28,398 bases of DNA, from the NCBI GenBank assembly GCA_041557595.1, contig JBFFGE010000041.1, positions 1 through 28,398 on the forward strand, in the 5' to 3' direction. Positions within the stretch are counted from its first letter, which is position 1; every line of letters begins with the position of its first letter. Below the pieces are notes generated by a model. The model searched no databases. It was not told the DNA's origin and was given only the letters and a program-made list of their open reading frames with translations. The position numbers were made by a program, and so were the translations under genes. Shown here in pieces: positions 15,291 to 24,065 of this stretch. Source of the DNA: JAOTYV01 sp041557595. GTDB taxonomy: Bacteria; Pseudomonadota; Alphaproteobacteria; UBA8366.

Positions 15291-16226
15291 ATGCGCGCAG
15301 TGCTGGTCGATCCGGAAGCGCCCGGCCATCTCGCAATATCCGAGGCCCCGGATCCTGTCCCATTCTCCAACCAGGCGCTCGTCCAGGTGAAGGCGGTTTC
15401 GCTGAATCTGGGCGAGGTCAGGCGGGCACGGCGCAGCCAACCCGGGGCGCATCTCGGTTGGGACCTTGCGGGCACCGTGCTTGAGTCCGCCGCCGACGGA
15501 TCGGGTCCGCCGGCCGGCAGCCGAATTGTCGGCCTCGTGCGGACGGGATCCTGGGCCGATCGGGCAGCGGTGGAGACGAGACAGATGGCGGTGCTGCCCG
15601 ACGACGTCTCTTTCGCAGTGGCCGCGACGCTTCCAGTCGCGGGATTGACGGCGCTCTACGCGTTGGAACAGGGCGGTCAGCTCCTTGGCCGTCGCGTTCT
15701 GGTCACCGGTGCATCCGGCGGGGTCGGCTTGTTTGGAATACAGCTTGCAAAACTATCCGGCGCCACGGTCGTCGCGCTGATTCGACGCGAGGAACATCGG
15801 AACCTTGTTCTGCAGGCGGGCGCCGATCAGGTCATCGTCGACGATCGCGCGACCGAGGCAGAATCCTGCGGGCCTTACCACTGCATTCTCGACTCGGTCG
15901 GTGGCCCGGTTCTCGCAGACTGCATGCACCTGGTCGCCAAGGGCGGTGTCGTCGTGAACTACGGCGTGTCCGCCGGCGAACAGACGACCGTGGACGTCGG
16001 CGATTTCTTCCGAATTGGCCGGGCGCGCTATTACGGACTCTATCTGTTTACCGAATTCGGTCGGCGGTCGCCCATGGACGGGCTGGGAGTGCTCGCCGAC
16101 CTCATTGCCGCCGGCCGGCTCACCGTTACGATCAACGCGGAGGGCAGCCTCGCGGAACTCGGGATACTGGCGGAATGGCTGTTCAATCGAGAGATCGCCG
16201 GAAAAGCCGTCATTCACGTCGATTGA
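15291..16226 (+). CDS. Zinc-free medium-chain dehydrogenase/reductase (quinone oxidoreductase-like)
   Basis: 311 residues starting at ATG 15291, with GGTTGGAAAC upstream. The N-terminal GroES-like domain lacks the GHE and Cys ligands of zinc alcohol dehydrogenases. The Rossmann part carries VLVTGASGGVGLFGIQLAK (about residues 135-153), the hallmark of NADPH-dependent quinone or enoyl reductases. It would reduce an activated C=C bond or a quinone. The gap of 91 bp to the SDR gene is compatible with one operon. The short N-terminal domain makes it slightly shorter than usual (about 320-330). Confidence 0.87.
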   Translation: MRAVLVDPEAPGHLAISEAPDPVPFSNQALVQVKAVSLNLGEVRRARRSQPGAHLGWDLAGTVLESAADGSGPPAGSRIVGLVRTGSWADRAAVETRQMAVLPDDVSFAVAATLPVAGLTALYALEQGGQLLGRRVLVTGASGGVGLFGIQLAKLSGATVVALIRREEHRNLVLQAGADQVIVDDRATEAESCGPYHCILDSVGGPVLADCMHLVAKGGVVVNYGVSAGEQTTVDVGDFFRIGRARYYGLYLFTEFGRRSPMDGLGVLADLIAAGRLTVTINAEGSLAELGILAEWLFNREIAGKAVIHVD

Positions 16227-16300
16227 TATCGTCTTGCGGCGTGCGCCATGGACCATGAAGGCGAGAGCAGGATTACTGAACCTACGGGAGGGATAAAAAG

Positions 16301-17185
16301 ATGAGTACGACAATTGGATATATCGGGATCGGGGCAATGGGTGGCCCAATGGCGAAGAACCTCGTCAAGGCCGGCTTCGACGTTATCGTTCATGATCTGA
16401 AACAGAACCTTGTCGACGATTTGGTGGCGGCCGGAGCGAAACAAGGCGAGGGCGTCCTCGATATCGCCAATCAGGCGGAAATCGTGATGGTTTGCCTGAA
16501 CACGGTTGCGGCGGCATTTGACGTTGCCAGGGAAGCCTCGCGCGGCTCGGCAATTCGCATTTATGTTGATCAATCGACGACAGGGCCAAGCGTCGCCAAA
16601 GAAATTCGCGAGATTATCGAAGGCGCGCAGATCCAAATGCTCGATGCGCCGATCAGTGGCGGGACCGAGGGCGCGGCCGCCGGTACGCTATCGGTCATGA
16701 CATCGGGCCCACGCGGTGCATTCGATAAGGTCAAGCCCGCCTTCGACGCCATCGGCAAAAATGTCCACTTCCTCGGAGAAAATCCCGGAAACGGGCAAAT
16801 GATGAAGGTCGTCAATAATTACATCGGCAATGTCGCCAAAATTTCGACCGCCGAGGGGTTGACCATGGGCGTCAAGTTCGGGCTCGACGCCAAGACGATG
16901 ATCGACGTTCTAAGCGTCAGCACTGGCCGCAACCAGCAGATCGAAGGAGGCATCGGAGATGCGATGCGCACCGGGAAATATGAAAGCGGCGGCAGCATGC
17001 ACATCTCTTGCAAGGACATCGAAGCCGCGCTCGCCGAGGCGAAATCGCTTGGCACCCCGACCGACACCGGCGCGCGCCTCTTGGACATCTACAGAGAGGC
17101 CTTGGCGAATGGCGGCGATAAGGAGCGCTCCATCGCGATCATCAAACATGTCGCGGCAAAAGGCGGCGTCAAACTTGTGGAGTAG
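16301..17185 (+). CDS. NAD(P)-dependent oxidoreductase, 3-hydroxyisobutyrate dehydrogenase family
   Basis: 294 residues, normal length, with an ACGGGAGG ribosome site. GYIGIGAMGGPMAKNL gives the GxGxxG cofactor fold (G9, G11, G14), DAPISGGTEGA the substrate-binding SGG (119-121), and the catalytic lysine is K169 in GQMMKVVNN. The all-helical C-terminal dimer domain follows. The family oxidises beta-hydroxyacids such as 3-hydroxyisobutyrate, tartronate semialdehyde or related acids. Here it probably handles a hydroxyacid intermediate made by the neighbouring enzymes (inference). Confidence 0.9.
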   Translation: MSTTIGYIGIGAMGGPMAKNLVKAGFDVIVHDLKQNLVDDLVAAGAKQGEGVLDIANQAEIVMVCLNTVAAAFDVAREASRGSAIRIYVDQSTTGPSVAKEIREIIEGAQIQMLDAPISGGTEGAAAGTLSVMTSGPRGAFDKVKPAFDAIGKNVHFLGENPGNGQMMKVVNNYIGNVAKISTAEGLTMGVKFGLDAKTMIDVLSVSTGRNQQIEGGIGDAMRTGKYESGGSMHISCKDIEAALAEAKSLGTPTDTGARLLDIYREALANGGDKERSIAIIKHVAAKGGVKLVE

Positions 17186-17319
17186 CTGAGCGGCATGGAC
17201 AATACCTCCGTCCACGGCATCTTTTCACGCGGACGGCCTGCAAATCCCGGACAAAGGTTGTGCGACTTCACTCGGGCAACGGCTGTCGCCACTCTCAATT
17301 CGCGAGTAGTCCCAAGAGC

Positions 17320-17928
17320 ATGATTTCCCTAAGCGAAGAAACCAGTATTCCCTCACCGCCCGACATCGTCTGGCCGCTCCTGAGCGACCCTGCGCTGGTG
17401 GCTTCCTGCATCCCCGGCGCGGAACTTTCCCCGGATTCGGGCGATGGCGTGTGGCGCGGGTCGATCCGGGTAAAATTCGGACCTACCGTGGCCACGTTTC
17501 GAGGCGAAGCGACCCTGAACTTCAACGACGAAACGAAGACCTGCACGGTCGAGGGCCGCGGCATCGATCAGCGCGGCGCTTCCCGGGCGCTCGCATCGGG
17601 AACGCTCGCGGTTAGCGGCGACACGGAGACGACGCTTGCCATCAACGGCGAATTCACCGTCACCGGCCCGCTCGAAACCTTCGTCAACGCCGGCGGCGTT
17701 CATGTCGCCCGGGCACTGCTTGAAGAATTCTCGAACAATCTGACGACTCTCGTCGCGGAACGGCATGGCGGCCAGGCGCCGACAGGGACATCTTCTAAAT
17801 CAGAAGAGGCCCCGCAACGATCCGCGACACCCGGACCAACCCCTGCAACGGAACTCAGCGCTTTCACCCTTCTTTGCAAGTCGTTCAGGGGATGGCTTGC
17901 CAACCTTTTCGGCACGAAAGGACAATAG
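17320..17928 (+). CDS. SRPBCC family protein, carbon monoxide dehydrogenase subunit G (CoxG) type
   Basis: 202 residues from the ATG at 17320; the frame is open 20 codons further, but the family starts near here. Residues about 1-150 match the CoxG/SRPBCC fold: IPSPPDIVWPLLSDPALVASCIPG near the start and the GGVHVARALLEEF end helix. A polar Ser/Pro/Thr linker (about 152-178) leads to a short hydrophobic and amphipathic C-terminus (FTLLCKSFRGWLANLF), which in CoxG proteins recruits molybdenum hydroxylases to the membrane. It could do this for the hydroxylase encoded at 11753-14361. The ThDP enzyme gene starts 2 bp after its stop, suggesting tight coupling. The SD is weak (AAGAGC). Confidence 0.85.
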   Translation: MISLSEETSIPSPPDIVWPLLSDPALVASCIPGAELSPDSGDGVWRGSIRVKFGPTVATFRGEATLNFNDETKTCTVEGRGIDQRGASRALASGTLAVSGDTETTLAINGEFTVTGPLETFVNAGGVHVARALLEEFSNNLTTLVAERHGGQAPTGTSSKSEEAPQRSATPGPTPATELSAFTLLCKSFRGWLANLFGTKGQ

Positions 17929-17930
17929 AA

Positions 17931-19595
17931 ATGGAAAAGCTTCAGGTATACGACGTTCTCGCGCAGGCTTTCATCGCCGAAGGCGTCGATACTCTGTTCA
18001 CGTTGATGGGCAACGCGAACATGTATTGGGCCGCCAAGATGGGCGACCAATACGGCGTGCGTGTCGTGCATGCCCGGCATGAACATTGCGCCTGCGCGAT
18101 GGCCGATGGCTATGCCCGCGCAACCGGCAAGGTGGGCGTCGCGTCGACGACCTGCGGCCCGGGGTTCACGCAGATCATGACGGCGCTGACAATGGCCGCC
18201 CGGGGCAATATTCCGATGGTCGTCTTTGCCGGCGACTCCCCGCTTGCCTCCGTCTGGTATCTGCAAGAGATCGACATGGCGCCGCTGACGCTGGCAACCG
18301 GCGCGCATTACATTGGCGTCCGGTCGATCGACCGGCTGCTCGACAATGTGCGCGAGGCCTTTCAGGTGGCGCAGCTGGAACGCCGCCCGGTCGTCCTGGG
18401 CATCCCGATGGATTTGCAGACACAAGAATATCCCTACATGGCGGACTACATGACGTCGTCTTCCATCATGCCCACGGCGCAACGGCCGGTCCCCGATCCT
18501 GTCATCGTCGACAGGTTGATCGACATGATCGCCGAAGCCGAAAAGCCGATCATCATCGGCGGCCGCGGCGCGACGCAGTCGGGCGCGCGGGAGGCCTTGG
18601 AAACGCTGGCGGAACGGTCGGGTGCGTTGCTCGCGACGACGCTGTTCGGCAAAGGGCTGTTTACCGGCAACCCATATGCGATGGACATCGCCGGCGCCTT
18701 CGCCAGCGACTTTTCGCGTGAACGCTTCGCCGAAGCGGATCTGGTGATCGGCGTTGGCGCAGGCCTCGGCCATTACACAACCGAAGGCGGCTATCTGTAT
18801 CCCGGCGCACAGGTCGCACAGATCGATGTCAACCCGCGCGGGTTATGGCAGGGGCTGCGCACAGCCGACCTGCACATCCGTGCCGACGCCAAAGCGGCGG
18901 CGGAGGCCATCGTCAAGCGGATGGACGAGCGGGGTGTTTCCCGCGCCGGCTTCCGCACCGGCGACATGGCCGACCTCATCGCGTCGGACAACCCGGACAG
19001 CAAGGAATATCCGGTACAACCCAACACGGTCGACCCGCGGAAGATGATTCTCGAACTGGACCAGATCATTCCGAAGGATTGGGACATCGTTGTCGGCGCC
19101 GGCCATTATTTCAGTATCGCGATGACCCATATGAAAGGACGGCCCGCGGACAAGTATCATGTGGTCAACGATTTCGGCGCCATCGGCTCCGCCCTGCCGG
19201 CGGCGATCGGCATCGCGGCCGCGCGCAACGACGGCAAGGTGGCGCTGATCGAAGGCGATGGCAGCCTGCTGATGCATGTGCAGGAGCTGGAAACGATCCG
19301 CCGGCAGGGCATCAAACTGCTCATCAACATCTTGAACGATGGCGGCTACGGCGCGGAATTCCACAAATTCCGTGCACATGACCTTGAAGCGGGGCAAGCG
19401 ATTCACGGCCGTGGCGACTTGGCAGGTGTTGCGACGGGCTTCGGCATGCGCGGCGCTACCGTCACCCAGATGGGCGCGACGGCCAAATTGTTCGACGATC
19501 ATCAAAGCGCCAATATCGCGACACTGTGGGACGTCCATATCGACGATAGGATTCCGTCGCGGGCCTATCGCAGGGTGCACTACGGCGAAGCGTAA
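17931..19595 (+). CDS. Thiamine diphosphate-binding enzyme (acetolactate synthase-like family)
   Basis: 554 residues from the ATG at 17931, with AAAGGA upstream, inside the 3' end of the CoxG-type gene. Domain order: PYR domain (about 1-170) with the cofactor-activating Glu E51 in ARHEHCACAMADGYARATG, a central nucleotide-binding-like domain (about 190-320), and the PP domain (about 370-540) with the GDG (442-444)...N469 metal/ThDP motif. The family makes or breaks C-C bonds next to a carbonyl: 2-oxoacid decarboxylation, benzoin-type ligation or cleavage. It differs from true acetolactate synthase, and no regulatory subunit gene is adjacent. Benzoylformate- or oxalyl-CoA decarboxylase-like chemistry is possible. 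Its role in this cluster is probably decarboxylation or C-C cleavage of a keto acid (inference). Confidence 0.88.
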   Translation: MEKLQVYDVLAQAFIAEGVDTLFTLMGNANMYWAAKMGDQYGVRVVHARHEHCACAMADGYARATGKVGVASTTCGPGFTQIMTALTMAARGNIPMVVFAGDSPLASVWYLQEIDMAPLTLATGAHYIGVRSIDRLLDNVREAFQVAQLERRPVVLGIPMDLQTQEYPYMADYMTSSSIMPTAQRPVPDPVIVDRLIDMIAEAEKPIIIGGRGATQSGAREALETLAERSGALLATTLFGKGLFTGNPYAMDIAGAFASDFSRERFAEADLVIGVGAGLGHYTTEGGYLYPGAQVAQIDVNPRGLWQGLRTADLHIRADAKAAAEAIVKRMDERGVSRAGFRTGDMADLIASDNPDSKEYPVQPNTVDPRKMILELDQIIPKDWDIVVGAGHYFSIAMTHMKGRPADKYHVVNDFGAIGSALPAAIGIAAARNDGKVALIEGDGSLLMHVQELETIRRQGIKLLINILNDGGYGAEFHKFRAHDLEAGQAIHGRGDLAGVATGFGMRGATVTQMGATAKLFDDHQSANIATLWDVHIDDRIPSRAYRRVHYGEA

Positions 19596-19721
19596 ATGGG
19601 AGACAGGGCGGCGGCGCGGAAACCATAGTCGCTCGCCGCTTCATCGCTGCCGCGCCCTTCCGTCGGCCGTCCGGATTGGCTACGCTTGGCACATCGGAAT
19701 CGAATTGAAGGATTTCAGTCC

Positions 19722-20762
19722 ATGCATTTGTTCAAGGAAAATGCGCCGGACAACGCGGACGACGCCGTGGCGCAAATACCGATTATCGATTTCGGTCCCT
19801 ATTTTGCCGGAGAGCCCGGCGCGCTGGAGACGCTCGGCGCCGAGGTCCGGCGGGCCTGCGAAACCATCGGATTTCTCTACATCGCAAACCACGGCGTTCC
19901 GCAGGATCTGATCGACCGCGCGTTCGAGCAATCCAGGAGATTCCATGCCCTGCCCCTGGAAGAAAAGCGGAAACTGAAGCTGGACGCCAACAATGTCGGG
20001 TTTCTCGAGATCAACACCAGCATGCAGGCGCATTCGACGGTGCACAAGGCGACCAAGCCGAACCAGAACGAATCCTTCTTCGTCACCCATGACCGCGCAC
20101 CGGATCATCCCGACCGGATCGCCGGTCTACCGCTGCGGGGCGGCAATTACTGGCCGGAGAACCTGCCCGGATTTCGCGACGACGTGATGGCGTATTTCCG
20201 GGCGGTAAATGCGCTCGGCGATCGGATGCTGCCGGCCTTCGCGGTGGCGCTTGGCATGGATGCGGAATTCTTCGCGCCGCTGTTTTCGGACGAGAACCAT
20301 GCGACGTTGCGGATGCTGCATTACCCGCCGACCAAACTCGAGGACAACGATTTCGGCGCCGGACCGCATACGGACAATAGTTTCCTGACGATCCTGGCGC
20401 GCATGGAGGTGCCCGGGCTGGCGTTGCGCTTGCCGTCCGGCGAATGGCTTGCGCCGCCGCTCGTTCCCGGCACGTTCCTCGTCAATATCGGGAATATCCT
20501 GCGGCGGATGTCGAACGACCGGTTCCTGTCGACACCGCACGGCGTGATCGTCGATGGCACCGTAGACCGGTATTCGCTGGCATATTTCCACAGTCCGAAC
20601 CCCTATCGTACGATCGAGGTACTGCCGAGCTGCACCGGCGTGGACGATCCGCCGAAATACGAGCCGGCGATTTATGCCGATCTCGTCCTGGAGTTCTTTA
20701 ACGCCAACTATTTCCATCAAAAGAAGCACGGCACGGTCGACATTCGCAATCGGTACCGTTAG
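19722..20762 (+). CDS. Isopenicillin N synthase-like 2-oxoglutarate/Fe(II) oxygenase
   Basis: 346 residues from the ATG at 19722 (GAAGGA 10 bases upstream). The N-terminal DIOX_N domain (IPIIDFGPYF, IGFLYIANHG) is followed by the jelly-roll core with the iron triad H216, D218 (GPHTDNSFLTIL) and H273 (STPHGVI), and the 2-oxoglutarate site R283-x-S285 (RYSLAYF). The protein is full length. Bacterial members hydroxylate or ring-close small molecules; the substrate is unknown. It is the last gene of the same-strand series begun by the SDR and is convergent with the flavin monooxygenase, separated by a strong hairpin. Confidence 0.9.
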   Translation: MHLFKENAPDNADDAVAQIPIIDFGPYFAGEPGALETLGAEVRRACETIGFLYIANHGVPQDLIDRAFEQSRRFHALPLEEKRKLKLDANNVGFLEINTSMQAHSTVHKATKPNQNESFFVTHDRAPDHPDRIAGLPLRGGNYWPENLPGFRDDVMAYFRAVNALGDRMLPAFAVALGMDAEFFAPLFSDENHATLRMLHYPPTKLEDNDFGAGPHTDNSFLTILARMEVPGLALRLPSGEWLAPPLVPGTFLVNIGNILRRMSNDRFLSTPHGVIVDGTVDRYSLAYFHSPNPYRTIEVLPSCTGVDDPPKYEPAIYADLVLEFFNANYFHQKKHGTVDIRNRYR

Positions 20763-20817
20763 CAGGCGGGTCCCGGATGATCGGGGCGACCTGCGCTGAC
20801 AGAGTCTAGACTGCCTT

Positions 20818-20865
20818 TAGATCAACCTGCCTTTAATTGATTCCAATTAAAGGCAGGTTGATCTA
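20818..20865. terminator. Perfect 22-bp inverted repeat with 4-nt loop; likely bidirectional terminator
   Basis: Arms at 20818-20839 and 20844-20865 are exact reverse complements with loop ATTC. The right arm ends on the stop codon of the minus-strand monooxygenase (CTA, 20863-20865). The left arm contains CCTGCCTTTAATTG, and CTGCCTTTA also occurs once more just before it at 20811-20819. The stem is AT-rich for this genome. It lies between two convergent genes, where a terminator serving both is expected. It lacks a T-run, is unusually long and perfect, and could also be a mobile mini-repeat. Confidence 0.75.
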
Positions 20866-22794
20866 GTCATCGGAGCCGCTTACGGACAGCGGGGCGTCTA
20901 TCGATGGCGATGCCGCGTTTCCCGCCGATTCAGGCGGCAAGGAAAAGACGTAATCATCCATCGATTCCTGCGCGGCGCGGCGGCGTCGATGCCATTCATC
21001 CGGCCCCCCGTAATAGGCCAGGCTTCCCGGCTCCGCGGTGCCTTCCCCGTTGTAATAGGAAATGCAATCGCGAAAGGGCTGTGTATTGATGTCGGCAACG
21101 CGGCAATGCTCCGCATACTCGATTTCCGATTCTTTCCTGATATCAACGATACCCGCGCCGCGTTCACGCAAGGTTTCCAGCATCCAGACGACATAGTCGG
21201 TGTGCGCTTCGATACCGCGCGTGAAATTGAATTGGCCGCCGCCGCCCTGGGGGCCCGACATGATGAACAAATTGGGAAAGCCATGGCTGTGCAGGCCAAG
21301 GAAAGTCTTCGTGCCTTCCGATTGCCATTTCTGTCGCAGCGTTTGCCCGCCGCGGCCGATGATCATCTCAAACGTCGCGGTCGCCATCCATTGAAAGCCC
21401 GTCGCGTAAATCAGGACGTCCAGAGGATACGCCTTGTCGCCGTGAACAATGCCTTTGCTGTTTATCTTGTTCACGCCGAGCGGGGCCGTATCGACGAGCG
21501 TGACATGCGGCAGATTGAACGCCGGCAGAAACTCATCGTGAAATGCGGGCCGTTTGCAGCCGTACGGATAGTAGGGTTTCAGCGCGGCCGCCGTTTTGGG
21601 GTCCTTGACCGTGGCGTCTACCCGGGCGCGGATTTGTTCCATGATCCGGAAGTTGGTGTTGAGTTGTCTCTGCATCAGCTCTTCCGGCGACAGCACCGTC
21701 GTGTGCTTTTTGCGCACTTTGAAATCCGCGACTTTGCCCGATAAAAAGTCGTCGTTGCCTTTCAGCGCGGTCCGGCCGGAGGAAATTGTCGCAAGTCTTT
21801 CCCGCCGCGCGCGCGCCCAACCCGGCTCCTTCGACCAGGCGTCGATCTCTTCCTGCGTCGTCGCGCGTTGGTCACGCACGTCGATGGAGGATGGCGTCCG
21901 CTGGAACACGTACAGCTCTTTTACGACTTTCGCGAGTTCCGGAACCACTTGCACGGCAGTGGCGCCCGAGCCGATGATGCCGACGCGCTTGCCTTTCAGA
22001 TCGATATTGTAGTCCCAACGCGATGTGTGAAAAGCGTCGCCCTGGAAGGTTTCCATGCCGTCGATTCGGGCCAGCCTCGGGGTCGTGAGAATACCGTTTG
22101 CGAGCACGAGGTATCGTGTGCGCATCTTGTCCCCGCGGTCGGTCGTAACCGTCCACCGGCTTGTCGCCTCATCCCACGCCGTCTCGCCGACGGTCGTGTG
22201 AAACAGGCATCGGTCGTAGAAACCGTATTTTCCCGCAATCTTCTGGCAGTACTCCAGGATTTCAAACCCCGACGCGAATTTCATCGTCGGGAAGTATTCC
22301 ATCTCCTCGAGCAATGGCAGATAGCTGTACGACTCCACGTCGCACGCGATCCCAGGATATCGATTCCAATACCAGGTGCCGCCGACGTCGCCACCGCGCT
22401 CGCAAAACCGAACATCGGTAAAGCCCGCCTGGCGAAGTTTGTACCAAAGCAGAAGACCGGCGAAGCCTGCGCCGACTACGAGAATTTCGCATTCGTCGCT
22501 GAGAGCCTCCCTTTCGATGGGGGGTGCGGAGTAAACATCGTCCAGATATTTGCTGAACGCGCCGTCCATCGCCATATAGTCGGCCGCGCCCCGCCGCGCC
22601 TCCTTGAATTCGCGATATTTCGCTTGTTCCTCGGCATTGAACACGGCCCCCGGCGGCGGCGGCGGAAGCGTCTTCAGAGATTCATCCTCTATGGTCGAGT
22701 AGCCTTTGCCGATAATTCTGTCGCTCGCCTTGACGGCGCGCGTGTTGAAACTTTTCAAGCCCGTTGCGGGGTCGGTTCGGATAGGCACGGTCAT
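20863..22794 (-). CDS. Baeyer-Villiger type flavin-containing monooxygenase
   Basis: 643 residues, at the long end of the family because of an N-terminal extension of about 100 residues, as seen in some class I enzymes such as 4-hydroxyacetophenone monooxygenase. The FAD motif GAGFAG is at 108-113, GGTWYWNRYPG at 138-148, the Baeyer-Villiger fingerprint F-x-G-x(3)-H-x(3)-W at 250-260 (FQGDAFHTSRW), and the NADPH-binding GSGATA at 275-280. Such enzymes insert oxygen next to a ketone to give an ester or lactone. The substrate is unknown; large or aromatic ketones are usual for this size class. The gene is convergent with the 2OG oxygenase and divergent from the class II aldolase (212 bp between starts). 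Confidence 0.9.
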   Translation of the reverse strand: MTVPIRTDPATGLKSFNTRAVKASDRIIGKGYSTIEDESLKTLPPPPPGAVFNAEEQAKYREFKEARRGAADYMAMDGAFSKYLDDVYSAPPIEREALSDECEILVVGAGFAGLLLWYKLRQAGFTDVRFCERGGDVGGTWYWNRYPGIACDVESYSYLPLLEEMEYFPTMKFASGFEILEYCQKIAGKYGFYDRCLFHTTVGETAWDEATSRWTVTTDRGDKMRTRYLVLANGILTTPRLARIDGMETFQGDAFHTSRWDYNIDLKGKRVGIIGSGATAVQVVPELAKVVKELYVFQRTPSSIDVRDQRATTQEEIDAWSKEPGWARARRERLATISSGRTALKGNDDFLSGKVADFKVRKKHTTVLSPEELMQRQLNTNFRIMEQIRARVDATVKDPKTAAALKPYYPYGCKRPAFHDEFLPAFNLPHVTLVDTAPLGVNKINSKGIVHGDKAYPLDVLIYATGFQWMATATFEMIIGRGGQTLRQKWQSEGTKTFLGLHSHGFPNLFIMSGPQGGGGQFNFTRGIEAHTDYVVWMLETLRERGAGIVDIRKESEIEYAEHCRVADINTQPFRDCISYYNGEGTAEPGSLAYYGGPDEWHRRRRAAQESMDDYVFSLPPESAGNAASPSIDAPLSVSGSDD

Positions 22795-23006
22795 TCAATG
22801 ATACTCTCAGCGTCGGGGGCAGACATTAGAGTATATGCGTGGCGGAGTTTGGGTCCAGAGCACGCGCCGGGGCGTCGGCGGCGTAAGGTTCCATTTGATC
22901 GGTGGTTTTGACCGGCACAGCGGGTCCAGCCTACAGTACGACAATTATTTAACCATTCCCGCCCACCGCTTGCCGGGGGACGCAATCGCAATCAGGAGGA
23001 CGCCGC

Positions 23007-23768
23007 ATGCCACGCAAAATTCCGGACGACGAAATGAAGGTGCGGGTTGATTTGGCCGCCTGTTACCGCTTGATCGATCACTACGGAATGTCGGATTTGT
23101 TGGGGACGCACATTTCCGCGCGCGTGCCGGGCACGGATGACCAGTTTTTCCTCAATCCCTACGGCGTCTATTTCGAGGAAATGACCGCCTCGGCGTTGCT
23201 GCGCGTCAATATGGACGGCGAGGTACTCGACGAAAGCAACTATTCGGTCAACCCGGCCGGATTCACGATTCACAGCGCCATTCTCAGTGGCCGACCGGAC
23301 GTCAATTGCGCGCTGCACACCCACACCGTGGCCGGCATGGCGGTGTCGGCGATGGAGGAAGGCCTGCTACCGCTGACCCAAACGTCCATGCAATTCTACA
23401 AACGCCTGTCCTACCACGATTACGAAGGCGGGGCGTCCCGCGAGGGCGCGGAAGCGGAATGCGCCCGGCTGCGAGACGATCTCGGCCCGAAAAACATGGC
23501 CATGGTCCTGCGCAATCACGGATTGCTGACCTGCGGTACGACCGTTGCCGACGCGTTCCGTCGCATGAAGAAACTGGAGCATGCTTGTGAAGTACAGATG
23601 CATGCCATGGCCATGCGCGGCGAAGGCCAGACCTTGAAATTAATCGATGAGGACGTGCGCGAGGAAATTTATCAGGTTTATGAAAAACGCGGCTCCGAAC
23701 AAGGCGACATGGGCTGGCCCGGCCACCTCCGCCGGCTCGACCGCGAGGACACGTCCTACCGGCATTAG
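23007..23768 (+). CDS. Class II aldolase/adducin family protein
   Basis: 253 residues with a strong AGGAGG site before the ATG at 23007. HISARVPGTDDQFFLNP (residues 35-51) and the zinc ligands H104 and H106 (LHTHTVAGM) and H171 (LRNHGLL) mark the family. The lack of a clear sugar-phosphate loop and the family branch (adducin-like, MMVLRNHGLLTCG) suggest an aldolase or decarboxylase acting on a non-sugar hydroxy-keto acid, or an unknown activity. It starts a transcription unit divergent from the flavin monooxygenase, so it may belong to the same pathway. The stop is followed by a 14-bp GC palindrome (23771-23784). Confidence 0.88.
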   Translation: MPRKIPDDEMKVRVDLAACYRLIDHYGMSDLLGTHISARVPGTDDQFFLNPYGVYFEEMTASALLRVNMDGEVLDESNYSVNPAGFTIHSAILSGRPDVNCALHTHTVAGMAVSAMEEGLLPLTQTSMQFYKRLSYHDYEGGASREGAEAECARLRDDLGPKNMAMVLRNHGLLTCGTTVADAFRRMKKLEHACEVQMHAMAMRGEGQTLKLIDEDVREEIYQVYEKRGSEQGDMGWPGHLRRLDREDTSYRH

Positions 23769-23860
23769 GCCGCGGCGCGCCGCGCCGCATCGCCGACGGA
23801 ACGTCCATTGGACGAGACCGCAGTGCGCCCGTCAGGGCGAAGCCAAAAGTGTGAGGGAGG

Positions 23861-23970
23861 CATTGACACGTTAACCGCGGCGGAAAGCGATGTCGCGTGA
23901 ACGATATCGGGCTCATTCGCCAGCGGTCGAGACACTCGGCCGCCACGGCCTGCCACTTAACGCGTCAATG
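23861..23970. repeat. 14-bp imperfect inverted repeat enclosing 82 bp
   Basis: Left arm CATTGACACGTTAA (23861-23874) and right arm TTAACGCGTCAATG (23957-23970) pair in 13 of 14 positions. The enclosed 82 bp has no ORF with a function. It may be a small mobile remnant or a pair of operators; no clear target duplication is seen. Confidence 0.45.
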
Positions 23971-24048
23971 ACCAAAAGACTGTAGAAGTCCTAACACCAC
24001 GTGTTGAAAAAAACAGTATCTCCTCCTAGAATTTACCTGGTCGCTTTG

Positions 24049-24065
24049 GCCGCCTAAATGGCGGC
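24049..24065 (+). promoter_or_regulatory. Hairpin in the leader of the desaturase gene
   Basis: GCCGCC/GGCGGC pair around TAAAT, 30 bp before the desaturase ATG. It would lie in the 5' untranslated RNA. It has A residues after it, so it is not a terminator for this strand. Any control role is inferred. Confidence 0.35.

Noticed and set aside
13711..15390. 559-codon plus-strand open frame
   Set aside because: It runs antisense to the molybdenum hydroxylase genes and then out of frame through the SDR gene; composition is typical of a GC-rich shadow.
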